A program made the translations under genes and the position numbers. From positions 682,001 to 746,000 of the forward strand of contig NC_015554.1 of assembly GCF_000213655.1 (NCBI RefSeq): a DNA stretch of 64,000 bases. The letters are read 5' to 3'. Source of the DNA: Alteromonas naphthalenivorans (GTDB taxonomy: Bacteria; Pseudomonadota; Gammaproteobacteria; Enterobacterales; Alteromonadaceae). The notes under the pieces are model-generated. The model did no database searches. It worked only from the letters and a program-made list of their open reading frames with translations, and was not told the DNA's origin. This document shows, piece by piece, positions 45,956-55,022 of this stretch (the stretch's first letter is position 1; each line of letters starts with the position of its first letter).

Positions 45956-46867
45956 ATGAGCCTTCAGCAGGAAAACAAAGCCATTCCACAAGAAGCTTTC
46001 GATTGGTACGACGCTTATGCCCACGGTGGCATGGACAGACGCACATTCATGACCAAACTCACAGGATTAGTTGCCCTTGGCTATTCCATGTCCTTCTTAA
46101 CCTCGTCATTACTGCCTAATTACGCGTTGGCTGAACAAATATCCTTTAACGATCCCGACATAACCGCAATCTACGAAACCTTTCCTTCACCCCATGGACA
46201 CGGCGAAGGTAAGGGATATTTAGTGGTCCCAAATGCTTTAACCCAAAATGAAACCACGCAAAAAAAAGCGCCAGTAGTATTGGTAATACACGAAAATCGT
46301 GGATTAAACCCTTACGTTAAAGATGTAGCCAGAAGGCTTGCGAAGGCAGGTTTTATCGCGTTTGCTCCCGATGCTTTATTTCCGTTAGGCGGTTATCCGG
46401 GTAACGATGACGAAGGGCGCGCGATGCAGCGTAGTCTAGAGCGTTCAAAAATAGAGCATGATTTTGTTGCCGCCGCTGAATTTATCAAAGCGCACGAATT
46501 GTCTAATGGAAAATTAGGCGCTGTGGGGTTTTGTTTTGGTGGTTACATGGTGAATTACCTAGCTGCCGTCGATAGCGACCTTATAGATGCAGGTGTTCCT
46601 TTTTACGGTACGCCAGCAGCCAAAGAGTTACGTAAAAATATTGAGGCGCCTTTACTTATTCAACTTGGTGAATTAGATGAGCGAGTAAATGCAACTTGGC
46701 CAGGATACGAAGAAGATTTGAAAGCAAATAATGTGTCGTATGAAATGCACATGTATAAAAACGCGAATCATGGTTTTCATAATGATTCTACTGGGCGGTT
46801 TGACAAAGACAATGCTGAGCTAGCATGGTCTAGAACCATTGCATTTTTTAACGCTAAGTTGGCGTAA
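45956..46867 (+). CDS. Dienelactone hydrolase family protein, probable Tat export
   Basis: 303 residues, AAGGA upstream. Residues 25-60 (GMDRRTFMTKLTGLVALGY...LAEQ) look like a twin-arginine signal preceded by a 24-residue extension. The alpha/beta hydrolase domain has VVLVIHENRGLNPYVKDVARRLA, nucleophile Cys in GAVGFCFGGYM (about 190), Asp in GELDERV and His in NANHGFHND: the Cys-Asp-His triad of the DLH family. The family cleaves lactone or carboxylester bonds. The natural substrate of exported members is unknown. Confidence 0.88.
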   Translation: MSLQQENKAIPQEAFDWYDAYAHGGMDRRTFMTKLTGLVALGYSMSFLTSSLLPNYALAEQISFNDPDITAIYETFPSPHGHGEGKGYLVVPNALTQNETTQKKAPVVLVIHENRGLNPYVKDVARRLAKAGFIAFAPDALFPLGGYPGNDDEGRAMQRSLERSKIEHDFVAAAEFIKAHELSNGKLGAVGFCFGGYMVNYLAAVDSDLIDAGVPFYGTPAAKELRKNIEAPLLIQLGELDERVNATWPGYEEDLKANNVSYEMHMYKNANHGFHNDSTGRFDKDNAELAWSRTIAFFNAKLA

Positions 46868-47009
46868 ACTAACTATTTTACTTAAGCATTACAGCAGATA
46901 TTCCCAAGCGTAAAGCTTAAGAAACATAATTTAAGACTCATATCATCAACGCAAGGTCTTTAAAATAAGCCGCTTTTATCAAGGGTTTTAGGAGTGATGA
47001 GGACCTTGC

Positions 47010-47621
47010 TTATACTATTCGCTTTTTGCCTCTCCACAATGTGCTTTTATGATACGGCACATCGTGTTCGATGGCTTTTTGTCTAATGAAGTTTTCTACC
47101 ATTGTCCGACTACACTGGAATTTTTGTATATCAATATAGATACGTTTTTCTCTGTTATTTGAATCAAAAGATACGCTGGTATGATATCTGGTTCGGGAGT
47201 ACTCGATGGACGTAATATCAACCCATACTAATCTAGCATCTTGCCCTTTTAAGCAATAAAGCACGCCATCTTCATTTAATATGAAGTGATCCTGAGCGTG
47301 AATTTTCCACTTTTTCTTGTAATACCAATATAAAAAAGGGGAAGCGGGTAGCAATAAGGCGCCAACTATATGCCTAAAATCATCTTCGCTTTCTTTAAAT
47401 AGCATCCAGGCGCATACCGCACCAATTACCGAACTAAATAAAAATAGTATGAGGCTAATATCTTTGTAGTCTCCGCGAATAGATGCGCTAGTGCTGTTCT
47501 GAGTTAGTGTAGCTAATCTAGCTTTAATGCTATCGACTCGCTCGGGGTATGCGTGATGGTCAATAGTTTCTAGTACCTCTAGTAACTCATTGTAGGAGTA
47601 ATTGGCGTAATTCGGTTCCAT
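47010..47621 (-). CDS. Membrane protein of unknown function with cytoplasmic beta domain
   Basis: 203 residues. A helical N-terminal segment (1-45), two membrane helices (about 56-76 and 86-102, with KKKWK after), and a C-terminal domain of alternating strands (HFILNEDGVLYCL, LVWVDITSIEYSRT, KRIYIDIQKFQCS) that resembles a small PH-like/YcxB domain. No catalytic motif. A family is not recognised with confidence. Confidence 0.65.
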   Translation of the reverse strand: MEPNYANYSYNELLEVLETIDHHAYPERVDSIKARLATLTQNSTSASIRGDYKDISLILFLFSSVIGAVCAWMLFKESEDDFRHIVGALLLPASPFLYWYYKKKWKIHAQDHFILNEDGVLYCLKGQDARLVWVDITSIEYSRTRYHTSVSFDSNNREKRIYIDIQKFQCSRTMVENFIRQKAIEHDVPYHKSTLWRGKKRIV

Positions 47622-48085
47622 GAAGTTTGAATTAGTTGGTTGATGTCATTATTTAAGCAATATAAAAATTGCAAAAGTGAATAGCAAGCATACCGCAGTT
47701 TTTACACTCAATAATGTGTTGTAAAAATAGCGTGATCGGCACGACAGACTTAATGTCTTAGCTGTTTAAAATTAAAGAGTGTTTTAATTTTTTAAGGCAA
47801 GTAATTCACTGTTGTGGTGCACCTTTCATTACCAGCGGCGATCTCTTGGTGCATTGCTATAACGTAATGGTGGTTAATGTGAATGGTTATCTTCCAAAAC
47901 GATTGAGAATGAACTCATCAGATGAGTTGCTTAGGCTAGGTGGCTGCTCGCCTGATTAAAATGCCGCCTATATTTATACTAAAGTCTAACGTTGTTGGTA
48001 TGTTTATTGTGATGTGTTGATAGAACTCCCACTCGGTTTTCCTCCGAGTTGGTACGTAGTAGCAGTTGAAGCAGGAAACACACTC
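47622..48085. other. Upstream region of second TonB receptor gene, 464 bases
   Basis: No independent gene was seen. It contains a 17-base palindrome at 47912-47928 and, close to the start codon, ACTCGG/CCGAGT at 48031-48036 and 48044-48049, a small hairpin in the likely leader. The frame reading into the receptor from 48014 is not its signal sequence. Confidence 0.5.
47912..47928. promoter_or_regulatory. Perfect 17-bp palindrome upstream of TonB receptor
   Basis: AACTCATC, A, GATGAGTT: two exact 8-base arms around one base, 158 bases before the receptor start codon at 48086. It is long enough to be an operator for a dimeric regulator. No matching second copy was found nearby. Confidence 0.5.
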
Positions 48086-50428
48086 ATGATAAAAACCAAT
48101 AAAACGTTCCGTCCCACACTATTAAGTGTCTCTATTGCGGCAATGTTTGCCGTCAGCCCTGCGTATGCACAAGAAAGTGAAACCGCCAGTGCTGAAACTG
48201 AAGAAGAAAAAATTCAAGTAGTAGGGCGTCGTATCTCTACTACCGAGGTCGCCATTGGTACGGGTGAAGTGACCAATACGCTGGCCGTTACCCGAGAAGC
48301 GTTGTTGTCGGCCCCAGGCGGTATATCTGGGCTTAAAATGTTAGAAAGTTTACCAGGGTTTAATGTGCAAACGGACGGTGCATTAGGGTTATATGAGTTT
48401 GGAAACTCTGTGAATGTGCGCGCATTCAATTTGAGTCAGATGGGCTTTGTGCTAAATGGCGTTCCAATGGGGCGTTCAGATGCTTTCGGCGGTAGCCCTA
48501 TTTTCAGATATGTAGATAATGAGAACTTAGCGTCTGTAGTGGCTTCTCCAGGTGCAGGCGATGTTTCCGCACCAAGTTATTCTACCTTAGGGCCTATAGC
48601 TTCGTACTATTCGGTAGACCCGTCTGACGAAGCCGGTGGCATGATGTCTTATACCATTGGTGATGATGATTTAAATCGCTCTTTCGTTAAATTAGAAACC
48701 GGAGATATTAATGGTTTCAAGGCTTATGTAAGTCGCTCGAAAACCGACAGCGATTTATGGCGCGGGCCAGGTACCATCGACAGAGAACACATTGAGGGTA
48801 AAGCAATTTATGCCTTTAGTGACGAGACTACATTTACCGTTAGCTATGTGGCGAATGACTTCTTCGATTATGATTCGCCATCAGGTACCGAAGCGACTTT
48901 TGACGATAACTATTATTACAGCTACTTAGATGCCATTCCGGAAGGCTGTATTGCACCACTACCCGGTGTTTACGATTTCAACCAAGATGGAGTGGCTGAT
49001 GAAAGCGACTTTACCCCTGTGTTCACCGGCAGTAACTGTACAAGTTATTACGAAGACCGCGTAAACGTTCGCGACGATAAGCTTTATTCTGCACAGCTTG
49101 AAACCTACTTGTTAGATAACTTGTTATTTACCGGTACTTATTATTTTGAAGATAAAGATGGTTATGGTGTTTCTCCCGATTCTTACAGTAACACCTTAAG
49201 TATTTATGAAGATCAGGCGGCAGCAGGGCTAGATGTAGTGCACCCACGCGGCGTGCAATATGGCTTATCGTCAGTAGGTGGTGATAGAAAAGGCTTTGTT
49301 GCTGATTTCAACTTAACGCTCGATGCCCACGATATACAATTTGGTGGCTGGCAGGAAAAAGACACTTACCATCGTACGCAACAGCGTTTGAATAAAACCG
49401 GCGGTAGTGCTGACGGTGACGTGATTTGGGATGAGGTGGCATATTATCGTCGAGATTATACCTCGGTACGTGAAACTACGCAGTTGTACGTGAAAGATAC
49501 CATTAGCTTAATGGACGATAATTTAAAGCTTGAAGTGGGTATAAAGTCTTTAAGTGTGGATTATTCACTTGATGGATATCGTGATTATGATGATTACGAA
49601 ATTGACGGTGAAGCGGGCTATGGGCCTCAATCTGTGGGCGGCAAATTTAGTAACCATTTCTTACCTTCAATAGGCGCGGTATACACCCTAAATGACACCG
49701 ACCAACTCTTCGCGTCTTACTCGAAAAACTACGCGCTACCTAATGGTACAGATGACATTTATGACAATGCGGTTAGCTTTGAACCCGATACTCCCGAAGG
49801 TGAAGAAGCCGATAATATTGAATTAGGCTACCGTACCAACAAAGAAAACTTTAACGCGGCATTAGCGTTATTCTATACCCGCTTTGATAATCGTTTGTTT
49901 GCCAGTAACGTATTAAACCCCGCCACTGGGCAGCCAGAGAGCTTCTATATTAATGGCGGCGCTTCAGAAGCCTACGGCTTTGAATTATCAGGTGTTTATC
50001 AGCCTGACGTATTCAAAAAACAGTTATACATGAATGCCAATATCTCGTACAAAAATGCCAGCTTAGTAGATGGCTTTGGTAGTAATCCTGAAGGCAGTGC
50101 CTTGGCTGATAGCCCAGACTGGGTGATGACAGGAGGCATTACCTACGAGCCAACAGAATGGCTAGTAGCGAACGTATCGGCAAAATATACCAGCAGTCGT
50201 TATACCGATTACGCCGAAACCTATGAAATGGATAGCTACACCACGGTAAGTGCCTATGTGGATTTAGGCGGTGTGAACCCTTTTGGTATGCCTGAAAATG
50301 TGAGCTTACGGTTAAACGTAGATAACCTTTTCGACAAGGAAGTATTGTCGTTTGCGTTTGTAGGATCGGCTTTCTATCGCCCTTTAAGCCCACGCAATGT
50401 TCAAGCATCATTAACGGTGGCTTTCTAA
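48086..50428 (+). CDS. TonB-dependent receptor
   Basis: The start at 48086 (MIKTNKTFRPTLLSVSIAAM) with GCAGGAA upstream gives a clean signal peptide ending AYAQE; the frame extends to 48014. 780 residues. TonB box-like EEKIQVVGRR, plug domain (about 55-170; LKMLESLPGFNV, NVRAFNLSQMGFVLNG) and a 22-strand barrel ending ASLTVAF with terminal Phe. It lacks the usual NVTIRG but has NSVNVRAF in its place. The downstream dipeptidase overlaps its transcription unit, so the ligand may be a peptide or peptide-like molecule (inference). Confidence 0.92.
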   Translation: MIKTNKTFRPTLLSVSIAAMFAVSPAYAQESETASAETEEEKIQVVGRRISTTEVAIGTGEVTNTLAVTREALLSAPGGISGLKMLESLPGFNVQTDGALGLYEFGNSVNVRAFNLSQMGFVLNGVPMGRSDAFGGSPIFRYVDNENLASVVASPGAGDVSAPSYSTLGPIASYYSVDPSDEAGGMMSYTIGDDDLNRSFVKLETGDINGFKAYVSRSKTDSDLWRGPGTIDREHIEGKAIYAFSDETTFTVSYVANDFFDYDSPSGTEATFDDNYYYSYLDAIPEGCIAPLPGVYDFNQDGVADESDFTPVFTGSNCTSYYEDRVNVRDDKLYSAQLETYLLDNLLFTGTYYFEDKDGYGVSPDSYSNTLSIYEDQAAAGLDVVHPRGVQYGLSSVGGDRKGFVADFNLTLDAHDIQFGGWQEKDTYHRTQQRLNKTGGSADGDVIWDEVAYYRRDYTSVRETTQLYVKDTISLMDDNLKLEVGIKSLSVDYSLDGYRDYDDYEIDGEAGYGPQSVGGKFSNHFLPSIGAVYTLNDTDQLFASYSKNYALPNGTDDIYDNAVSFEPDTPEGEEADNIELGYRTNKENFNAALALFYTRFDNRLFASNVLNPATGQPESFYINGGASEAYGFELSGVYQPDVFKKQLYMNANISYKNASLVDGFGSNPEGSALADSPDWVMTGGITYEPTEWLVANVSAKYTSSRYTDYAETYEMDSYTTVSAYVDLGGVNPFGMPENVSLRLNVDNLFDKEVLSFAFVGSAFYRPLSPRNVQASLTVAF

Positions 50429-50429
50429 C

Positions 50430-51701
50430 ATGACAACTAAAACGAATACAAAACTGTATCAATTAAACAAAGCAATGATTGGGGTAGTGGTAGCCTTAGG
50501 CCTTGGAACCGCGATGGCGAGTTCTGTAACACAGGCAGCCGATAACGTATCTCTAGAAGAGGCTGAAGCTATTCAGCGAAAACTCGTGACCTTAGATACC
50601 CACCTAGATACGCCCGCCCATTTGGTCAGGCCCGGGTTTGATATTATGGAACGTCATACCTATGGACATGACTTTTCACAAGTGGACGTTCCAAGAATGC
50701 AAGAAGGGGCGCTAGATGGTGGTTTTTGGGTGCTTTACACCCCACAAGGCCCGCTAACGACAGAAGGTTATCAACAAAGCCGTGATACCGCTTTACTACG
50801 GGCGCTTGCTGTTCGCACCATGGTTACCGAACATCCAGAAACCTTTGCATTAGCACTAGAGCCCGATGATGCTAGTGAGATCAAAAAAGCCGGCAAACAT
50901 ATTGTCTATATGAGTATGGAAAATTCCTATCCCCTCGGGACGGATATGAGCCTACTTGAAACTTTTTATAAGTTTGGGCTACGAATGGCGGGGCCGGTAC
51001 ATTTCAAAAACAATCAGCTTGGTGATAGTTCTACCGATCCCGAAGGCGTAAAGTGGGGTGGGCTTTCGCCGTTAGGTGAAACCTTTGTGAGCGAAGCAAA
51101 TAGATTGGGGATTGTGTTAGACGGTTCCCATGCTCATGATGAAACGGTGAAAGACATGATTAAATTGTCCAAAACGCCCATCATATTGTCGCATACTGGC
51201 GTGAAAGCAATTTACGATCATCCGCGAAACATTGACGACGACTTGCTCAAGCAGCTAGCCGAGTCGGGCGGTGTCATTCAAATGAATGCTTACAGCGACT
51301 ACCTTACTGCATTGCCTGAAAATCCTGAGCGAAAAGAAGCTTACAAGGGGTTGATGGCCATGGTTAAACAAGGTGCTGACCATGAAAGTTTATTAGAGAA
51401 GCGTAGGGAAATAGAGCATGAGCATCCCGCGGTTAAAGCGTCGTTTGATGTGTATATGAAACACTTCTTACATGCGTTAGAAATTGTAGGGCCCAAGCAT
51501 GTAGGTATTGGCGCTGACTGGGATGGCGGCGGCGGTGTAGACGATATGATGGATGTGGTTAATTTACCCATGATCACACAGCGATTGTTAGAAGAGGGCT
51601 ATACCAAAGAAGACTTAGCAGATATATGGAGTGGTAATGCATTAAGAGTGCTTCAACAGGCTCAAGACTATGCTGCTAGTTTGAAAACAGCGAGTAAATA
51701 G
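50430..51701 (+). CDS. Exported membrane dipeptidase family protein (M19)
   Basis: 423 residues, starting 2 bases after the receptor stop. Signal peptide about 1-37 (ending VTQAAD). M19 zinc-enzyme features: LDTHLDTPAH with the HxD ligands, YMSMENSYPLG with the bridging Glu, GSHAHDE and ILSHTGV with metal-binding His, and VGIGADWDGGGG with the Asp near the C-terminus. It hydrolyses dipeptides, in some members also D-containing dipeptides or beta-lactams. It probably processes the ligand brought in by the receptor in the periplasm. Confidence 0.9.
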   Translation: MTTKTNTKLYQLNKAMIGVVVALGLGTAMASSVTQAADNVSLEEAEAIQRKLVTLDTHLDTPAHLVRPGFDIMERHTYGHDFSQVDVPRMQEGALDGGFWVLYTPQGPLTTEGYQQSRDTALLRALAVRTMVTEHPETFALALEPDDASEIKKAGKHIVYMSMENSYPLGTDMSLLETFYKFGLRMAGPVHFKNNQLGDSSTDPEGVKWGGLSPLGETFVSEANRLGIVLDGSHAHDETVKDMIKLSKTPIILSHTGVKAIYDHPRNIDDDLLKQLAESGGVIQMNAYSDYLTALPENPERKEAYKGLMAMVKQGADHESLLEKRREIEHEHPAVKASFDVYMKHFLHALEIVGPKHVGIGADWDGGGGVDDMMDVVNLPMITQRLLEEGYTKEDLADIWSGNALRVLQQAQDYAASLKTASK

Positions 51702-51715
51702 TTTCACTGAATTGT

Positions 51716-51755
51716 AAACGCGCTCTATTCATTTGGTGAGTAGGGCGTTTTTTTT
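51716..51755 (+). terminator. Rho-independent terminator of receptor-dipeptidase operon
   Basis: AAACGCGCTCTA pairs with TAGGGCGTTT (one bulge, one mismatch) around a 13-base loop, followed by a run of eight or more T. Confidence 0.8.
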
Positions 51756-52022
51756 ATCTTAAAATAACAACGTGGAGCATGCATGAAATCGTTACCCCTT
51801 TTAGCGTCATCCTTTGCCGTAATAACCGCTTTATCGACACCTTTTTTTGCCCATGCGGGCACTGATGATTTTGCCGCAGGCCCCGTTTTTAATAACTATG
51901 GCAAGCATGCACCTGTGCCAGGTGTGAGTGTATCGCCTCAGCAACAATTTAAAGTCGCCTTCGATGTAGCCAAAGGGGCTGATGTGGGCAAGGTTAACCG
52001 CAAATTTGATTCACTAGCTCGT

Positions 52023-52030
52023 TTTATTAA
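52023..52030. repeat. Target site duplication, left copy
   Basis: TTTATTAA, identical to 53050-53057 at the other end of the insertion. Eight bases is the usual duplication length for IS1595-family elements. Confidence 0.92.
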
Positions 52031-52055
52031 GGCTATGTTCGGATTAACTGTTGTT
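52031..52055. repeat. IS left terminal inverted repeat
   Basis: Starts GGCTATGTTCGG. Matches the complement of 53025-53049 at about 19 of 25 positions, with the outer 10 identical. The transposase stop codon lies inside it. Confidence 0.85.
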
Positions 52056-52989
52056 GAATCGAAAAGAGCCTGTTTTCGTTAAGGTTTTCTGGATTATCCA
52101 TAAACCTGAACCAACCTAGGTAGTGTTCCAAGTATTTTGTGGCTACTCCGTGAAACCGTTTTATCCACGCTTTCAGACGGCTGTGATAGGCGTTAACATT
52201 TTGAATGTGAAAGACTTTATCTATCACCTTAACTCCTCCTGCCACATCTAAGCGCTTGTGTATTAAATCATTTTTCTCAGAAAGAGCTATGTAGGGCTTA
52301 TAGCCATCACTACACAACACACTGTCTTTCTCTAATTTTCCTGCTAGCTCCTGATGCAGAGCTGCCGATGTAACACTTGGTACAACGGCTTCATACGTAT
52401 TCTTAGCTCGGTCTCTGACCGTTAAAACTGGCACCCAATCATCCTTTGAACGCCCTCGTTTTTTCGCTTTCACCCCTCTTTTACGGGGCTGACGAGTCAT
52501 CCGTTTTGAGCCTTTCTCTGAGTAGGGAAAAAGTGTTTCGTCTGCTTCGATAATGCCTTCTAATTTGCTCGCATTCAGTGCTGATGGTAGTGCCAAGAAT
52601 CGGTGCCGCCACCTGAACGATGTTTCAAGGTGGAGGCCACATTCTTCGGCACATTTACGCAATGGCTTACTGTCCAGCATACAGCGAATATATTCTAACC
52701 AAAGCTCTTTGTACCTCAGGCGAGCTAGCGGTGTCGCCGTTGTCGCTACAAAGGTTTTGCCGCAGTTCTTGCAGCGATAACGCTGCATCTTGTTTACCTT
52801 GCCGTGCCGATTGATCAGTGAGCTATGACAGTGCGGACATTCAGGGTTTTCAACCATCCGCTCCTCAAGCTCTGTTATCAACTGTGAGACGCTATCAGTG
52901 CCTTTCAGCAGCTTCTCAACATAACGGGTTTGACTATCTGTTAAGTGTTCTAACTCGGCTATAAGCTTTGTAAATTGTGCTGGGAGCAT
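52033..52989 (-). CDS. IS1595-family transposase
   Basis: 318 residues with GAGGATTAATC upstream. N-terminal helical region, then a zinc ribbon (CPHCHSSLIN and YRCKNCGKTF, about 47-75), a helix-turn-helix-like part, and the ISXO2-type DDE domain: IIEADETLF (first Asp), VLCSDGYKPY (second Asp), and HIQNVNAYHSRLKAWI, where Asn with a Lys seven to eight residues later takes the third place, as in IS1595 elements with a DDNK set. A basic KRGVKAKKRGRSKDD loop is also typical. It appears intact. Confidence 0.92.
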   Translation of the reverse strand: MLPAQFTKLIAELEHLTDSQTRYVEKLLKGTDSVSQLITELEERMVENPECPHCHSSLINRHGKVNKMQRYRCKNCGKTFVATTATPLARLRYKELWLEYIRCMLDSKPLRKCAEECGLHLETSFRWRHRFLALPSALNASKLEGIIEADETLFPYSEKGSKRMTRQPRKRGVKAKKRGRSKDDWVPVLTVRDRAKNTYEAVVPSVTSAALHQELAGKLEKDSVLCSDGYKPYIALSEKNDLIHKRLDVAGGVKVIDKVFHIQNVNAYHSRLKAWIKRFHGVATKYLEHYLGWFRFMDNPENLNENRLFSIQQQLIRT

Positions 52990-53024
52990 GATTAATCCTC
53001 AATGGCTGTATTCATATACAGTAT

Positions 53025-53049
53025 AGCAACAATTTAGCAGAACATAGCC
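53025..53049. repeat. IS right terminal inverted repeat
   Basis: Ends GAACATAGCC, the exact complement of the left end for 10 bases, with partial matching further in. Confidence 0.85.
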
Positions 53050-53057
53050 TTTATTAA
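53050..53057. repeat. Target site duplication, right copy
   Basis: TTTATTAA, identical to 52023-52030. Confidence 0.92.
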
Positions 53058-53357
53058 TATGCATGTCACCAATGGCGCTAAGCTTGAAAATATTCAACTC
53101 GCGTTAGTGGTTCACGGCTCAGCCACGCTTGATGTGATTAATAACGCGGCCTATCAAAAGAAAAAAGGTGAAGATAACGGCAACTTAGATTTATTGCGTG
53201 CGCTTATGGATAAAGGCGTACGAGTAATCGTTTGCGGACAATCCTCAGCCGCTAATGATGTAAGTTCTGAAATGCTAATAGAGGGCGTTGAGATGGACTT
53301 ATCTGCGATGACAGCCCATGCCCGTTTAAGTGAACAGGGTTTCAGTACTAACCCGTT

Positions 53358-55022
53358 TTAATTGTTGCTACTGCTAAGCATTCCCTTTTTAATAATATCT
53401 AAAAAAGGTGCGTTAGCAGGCAGTGTTCCAAACGCTAAGCCTTGCTGTTTGCCTAACCTTGCTTCACAAAAGGTGTTCGCCATCACGCTATCGCTCTCAT
53501 TTAGAAGCAAGGCACCTTGCATGGCAATAGCAGTATGCTCTGTAATTAAACGGCTGCGAATTTCTAGGGTGGCGGTATCTTCGAAAGCGTCTAAAAGACT
53601 TTGCAGGTGGTTATCGTAGCAGGCATTTCTCCCTTTTGCGCTATGCAATAAATCAAAAAGTGCCGCTTTAGATTCTGGCTCTTTGTGCAATGCGCGAAGT
53701 ACATCTAAGCATTGTACGTTACCACTGCCTTCCCAAATTGAATTAAGCGGAGCTTGGCGATATAGCCGAGGCAAAATATTCTCTTCAACATAGCCAATGC
53801 CCCCCAAGCACTCTTGGGCCTCGTTAATAAATGCCGGGGTTCGCTTACAAATCCAGTATTTACCAATCGCCGTTGCGATACGTGCTAGTGCGGCTTCTTT
53901 CGGATTGGTTTTACTGGCATCAACGGCGCGAGCGACCCGCATGGTAAGTGCCAATGATGCGGTACATTCAAGAGTCAGGTCGGCGATGACATTTTGCATT
54001 AAAGGCTGGTCAATAAGTGTTGCACCAAAGGCTTCTCGATTACTAACATGATGATAGGCTTGTACTAACCCTTGTCTCATAGTAGCCGAAGAGCCAATCA
54101 TACAATCAAGGCGAGTAAGAGACACCATGTCGATAATCACCCGTACGCCTTTACCTTCTTCACCTATTAAATACGCAGTAGCGCCTTGAAACTCTACTTC
54201 TGATGAAGCATTGCTCCAGTCTCCCAATTTGTCTTTCAAACGTTGAATACGTACTTCGTTTAAGGTGCCATCAGGCATAACTCTTGGTAATAAAAAGCAC
54301 CCTAGGCCAGCGCCAGTTTGCGCAAGAATTAAGTGCCCGTCACACATGGGAGCAGAAAAGAAGAACTTGTGCCCTACAATACGGTAACTACCATCTTCTT
54401 GTTTTGTAGCAGTGGTTGTGTTGCGGCGAACGTCGGAGCCACCTTGTTTTTCGGTCATTCCCATACCAATGGACAGACCATGCTTGTGTTCTGCTGGCAA
54501 GGTGCGGTCATCGTACTGCCCATGAACGACTTTATTCACCCAATAATCTGGTAAGCCTTTGGCTTGTCGTAGTGCCGGAATAGCGGCGTGGGTCATGGTA
54601 AGAGGGCATGTTGTGCCCGCGTCAGCTTGATATTGCATGAAAATTAACGCGGCTCTTATGACATGCGCGCCTTGCTGACTTTCATTTTGCCACGAGTAGT
54701 TATGAACGTTACCCTGCATAGCCGCGCTCATAAGTGCGTGATAGCTAGGATGAAACGCTACATCATCAATTCTGCGACCATACCGATCGAAAGGATGAAA
54801 CTCGGGCTTATTTTTATTAGCAAGTTCGCCATGCTCCATTAATTCAAAGCCAGCGACTTGCCCAAATACATCTAGCTGTAATGCTACGTCAGCGTGTGGC
54901 GACGTTACATTAGCCATTACAGCGCACTTAAGTAGTGGGTCGTCCTGCCACAAGTTATAAGCGGGTAAGGGAAGAGGCTGATTCTCAACAACATGGGTAT
55001 TGAACAATGTAGGTGCAGACAT
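53358..55022 (-). CDS. aidB: AidB-type acyl-CoA dehydrogenase family protein
   Basis: Start at 55022 (MSAPTLFNTHVVENQPLPLP) with AAGGCGAG upstream; the frame extends to 55046. 554 residues, like E. coli AidB (541). Matching segments run throughout: NLWQDDPLLK, FDRYGRRIDDVAFHPSYHALM, GMGMTEKQGGSDVRRNTT, YRIVGHKFFFSAP, RLKDKLGDWSNASSEVEFQ and PLNSIWEGSGNVQCLDVLRAL. AidB is a flavoprotein of the alkylation response that binds DNA through its C-terminal part; its enzymatic role is unsettled. A PaaX-like regulator is divergent from it and may control it. Confidence 0.92.
   Translation of the reverse strand: MSAPTLFNTHVVENQPLPLPAYNLWQDDPLLKCAVMANVTSPHADVALQLDVFGQVAGFELMEHGELANKNKPEFHPFDRYGRRIDDVAFHPSYHALMSAAMQGNVHNYSWQNESQQGAHVIRAALIFMQYQADAGTTCPLTMTHAAIPALRQAKGLPDYWVNKVVHGQYDDRTLPAEHKHGLSIGMGMTEKQGGSDVRRNTTTATKQEDGSYRIVGHKFFFSAPMCDGHLILAQTGAGLGCFLLPRVMPDGTLNEVRIQRLKDKLGDWSNASSEVEFQGATAYLIGEEGKGVRVIIDMVSLTRLDCMIGSSATMRQGLVQAYHHVSNREAFGATLIDQPLMQNVIADLTLECTASLALTMRVARAVDASKTNPKEAALARIATAIGKYWICKRTPAFINEAQECLGGIGYVEENILPRLYRQAPLNSIWEGSGNVQCLDVLRALHKEPESKAALFDLLHSAKGRNACYDNHLQSLLDAFEDTATLEIRSRLITEHTAIAMQGALLLNESDSVMANTFCEARLGKQQGLAFGTLPANAPFLDIIKKGMLSSSNN

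Larger units (their letters stand above)
52031..53049 (-). mobile_element. IS1595-family insertion sequence, 1019 bp
   Basis: Complete element bounded by inverted repeats beginning GGCTATGTTC on each side and by a perfect 8-bp target duplication. It carries a single transposase gene on the minus strand that fills almost the whole element. The intact ends, duplication and open frame suggest a recent insertion. The zinc-ribbon plus ISXO2-like transposase and the size fit the ISSod11-like group of IS1595. Confidence 0.92.
51783..53361 (+). pseudogene. DsrE-family exported protein gene interrupted by an insertion sequence
   Basis: The 5' part (51783-52030) codes a signal peptide (ending FAHAG) and KVAFDVAKGADVGKVNRKFD. 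The 3' part (53058-53361) codes NGAKLENIQLALVVHGSATL, a run ending VIVCGQSSAANDV, and ARLSEQGFSTNPF, the body of a DsrE/DsrF-like domain with its Cys. Taking out the IS and one copy of the 8-bp duplication restores one 183-residue frame (LARFINMHVTNGAK). GTGGAG precedes the start. Periplasmic DsrE-like proteins are uncharacterised relatives of sulfur-transfer proteins. The 3' end overlaps the end of the aidB gene by 4 bases. Confidence 0.88.

Noticed and set aside
46951..47009. GCAAGGTC and GACCTTGC inverted repeat, considered as a terminator
   Set aside because: The 43-base spacer is too long for an intrinsic terminator and no T-run is present.
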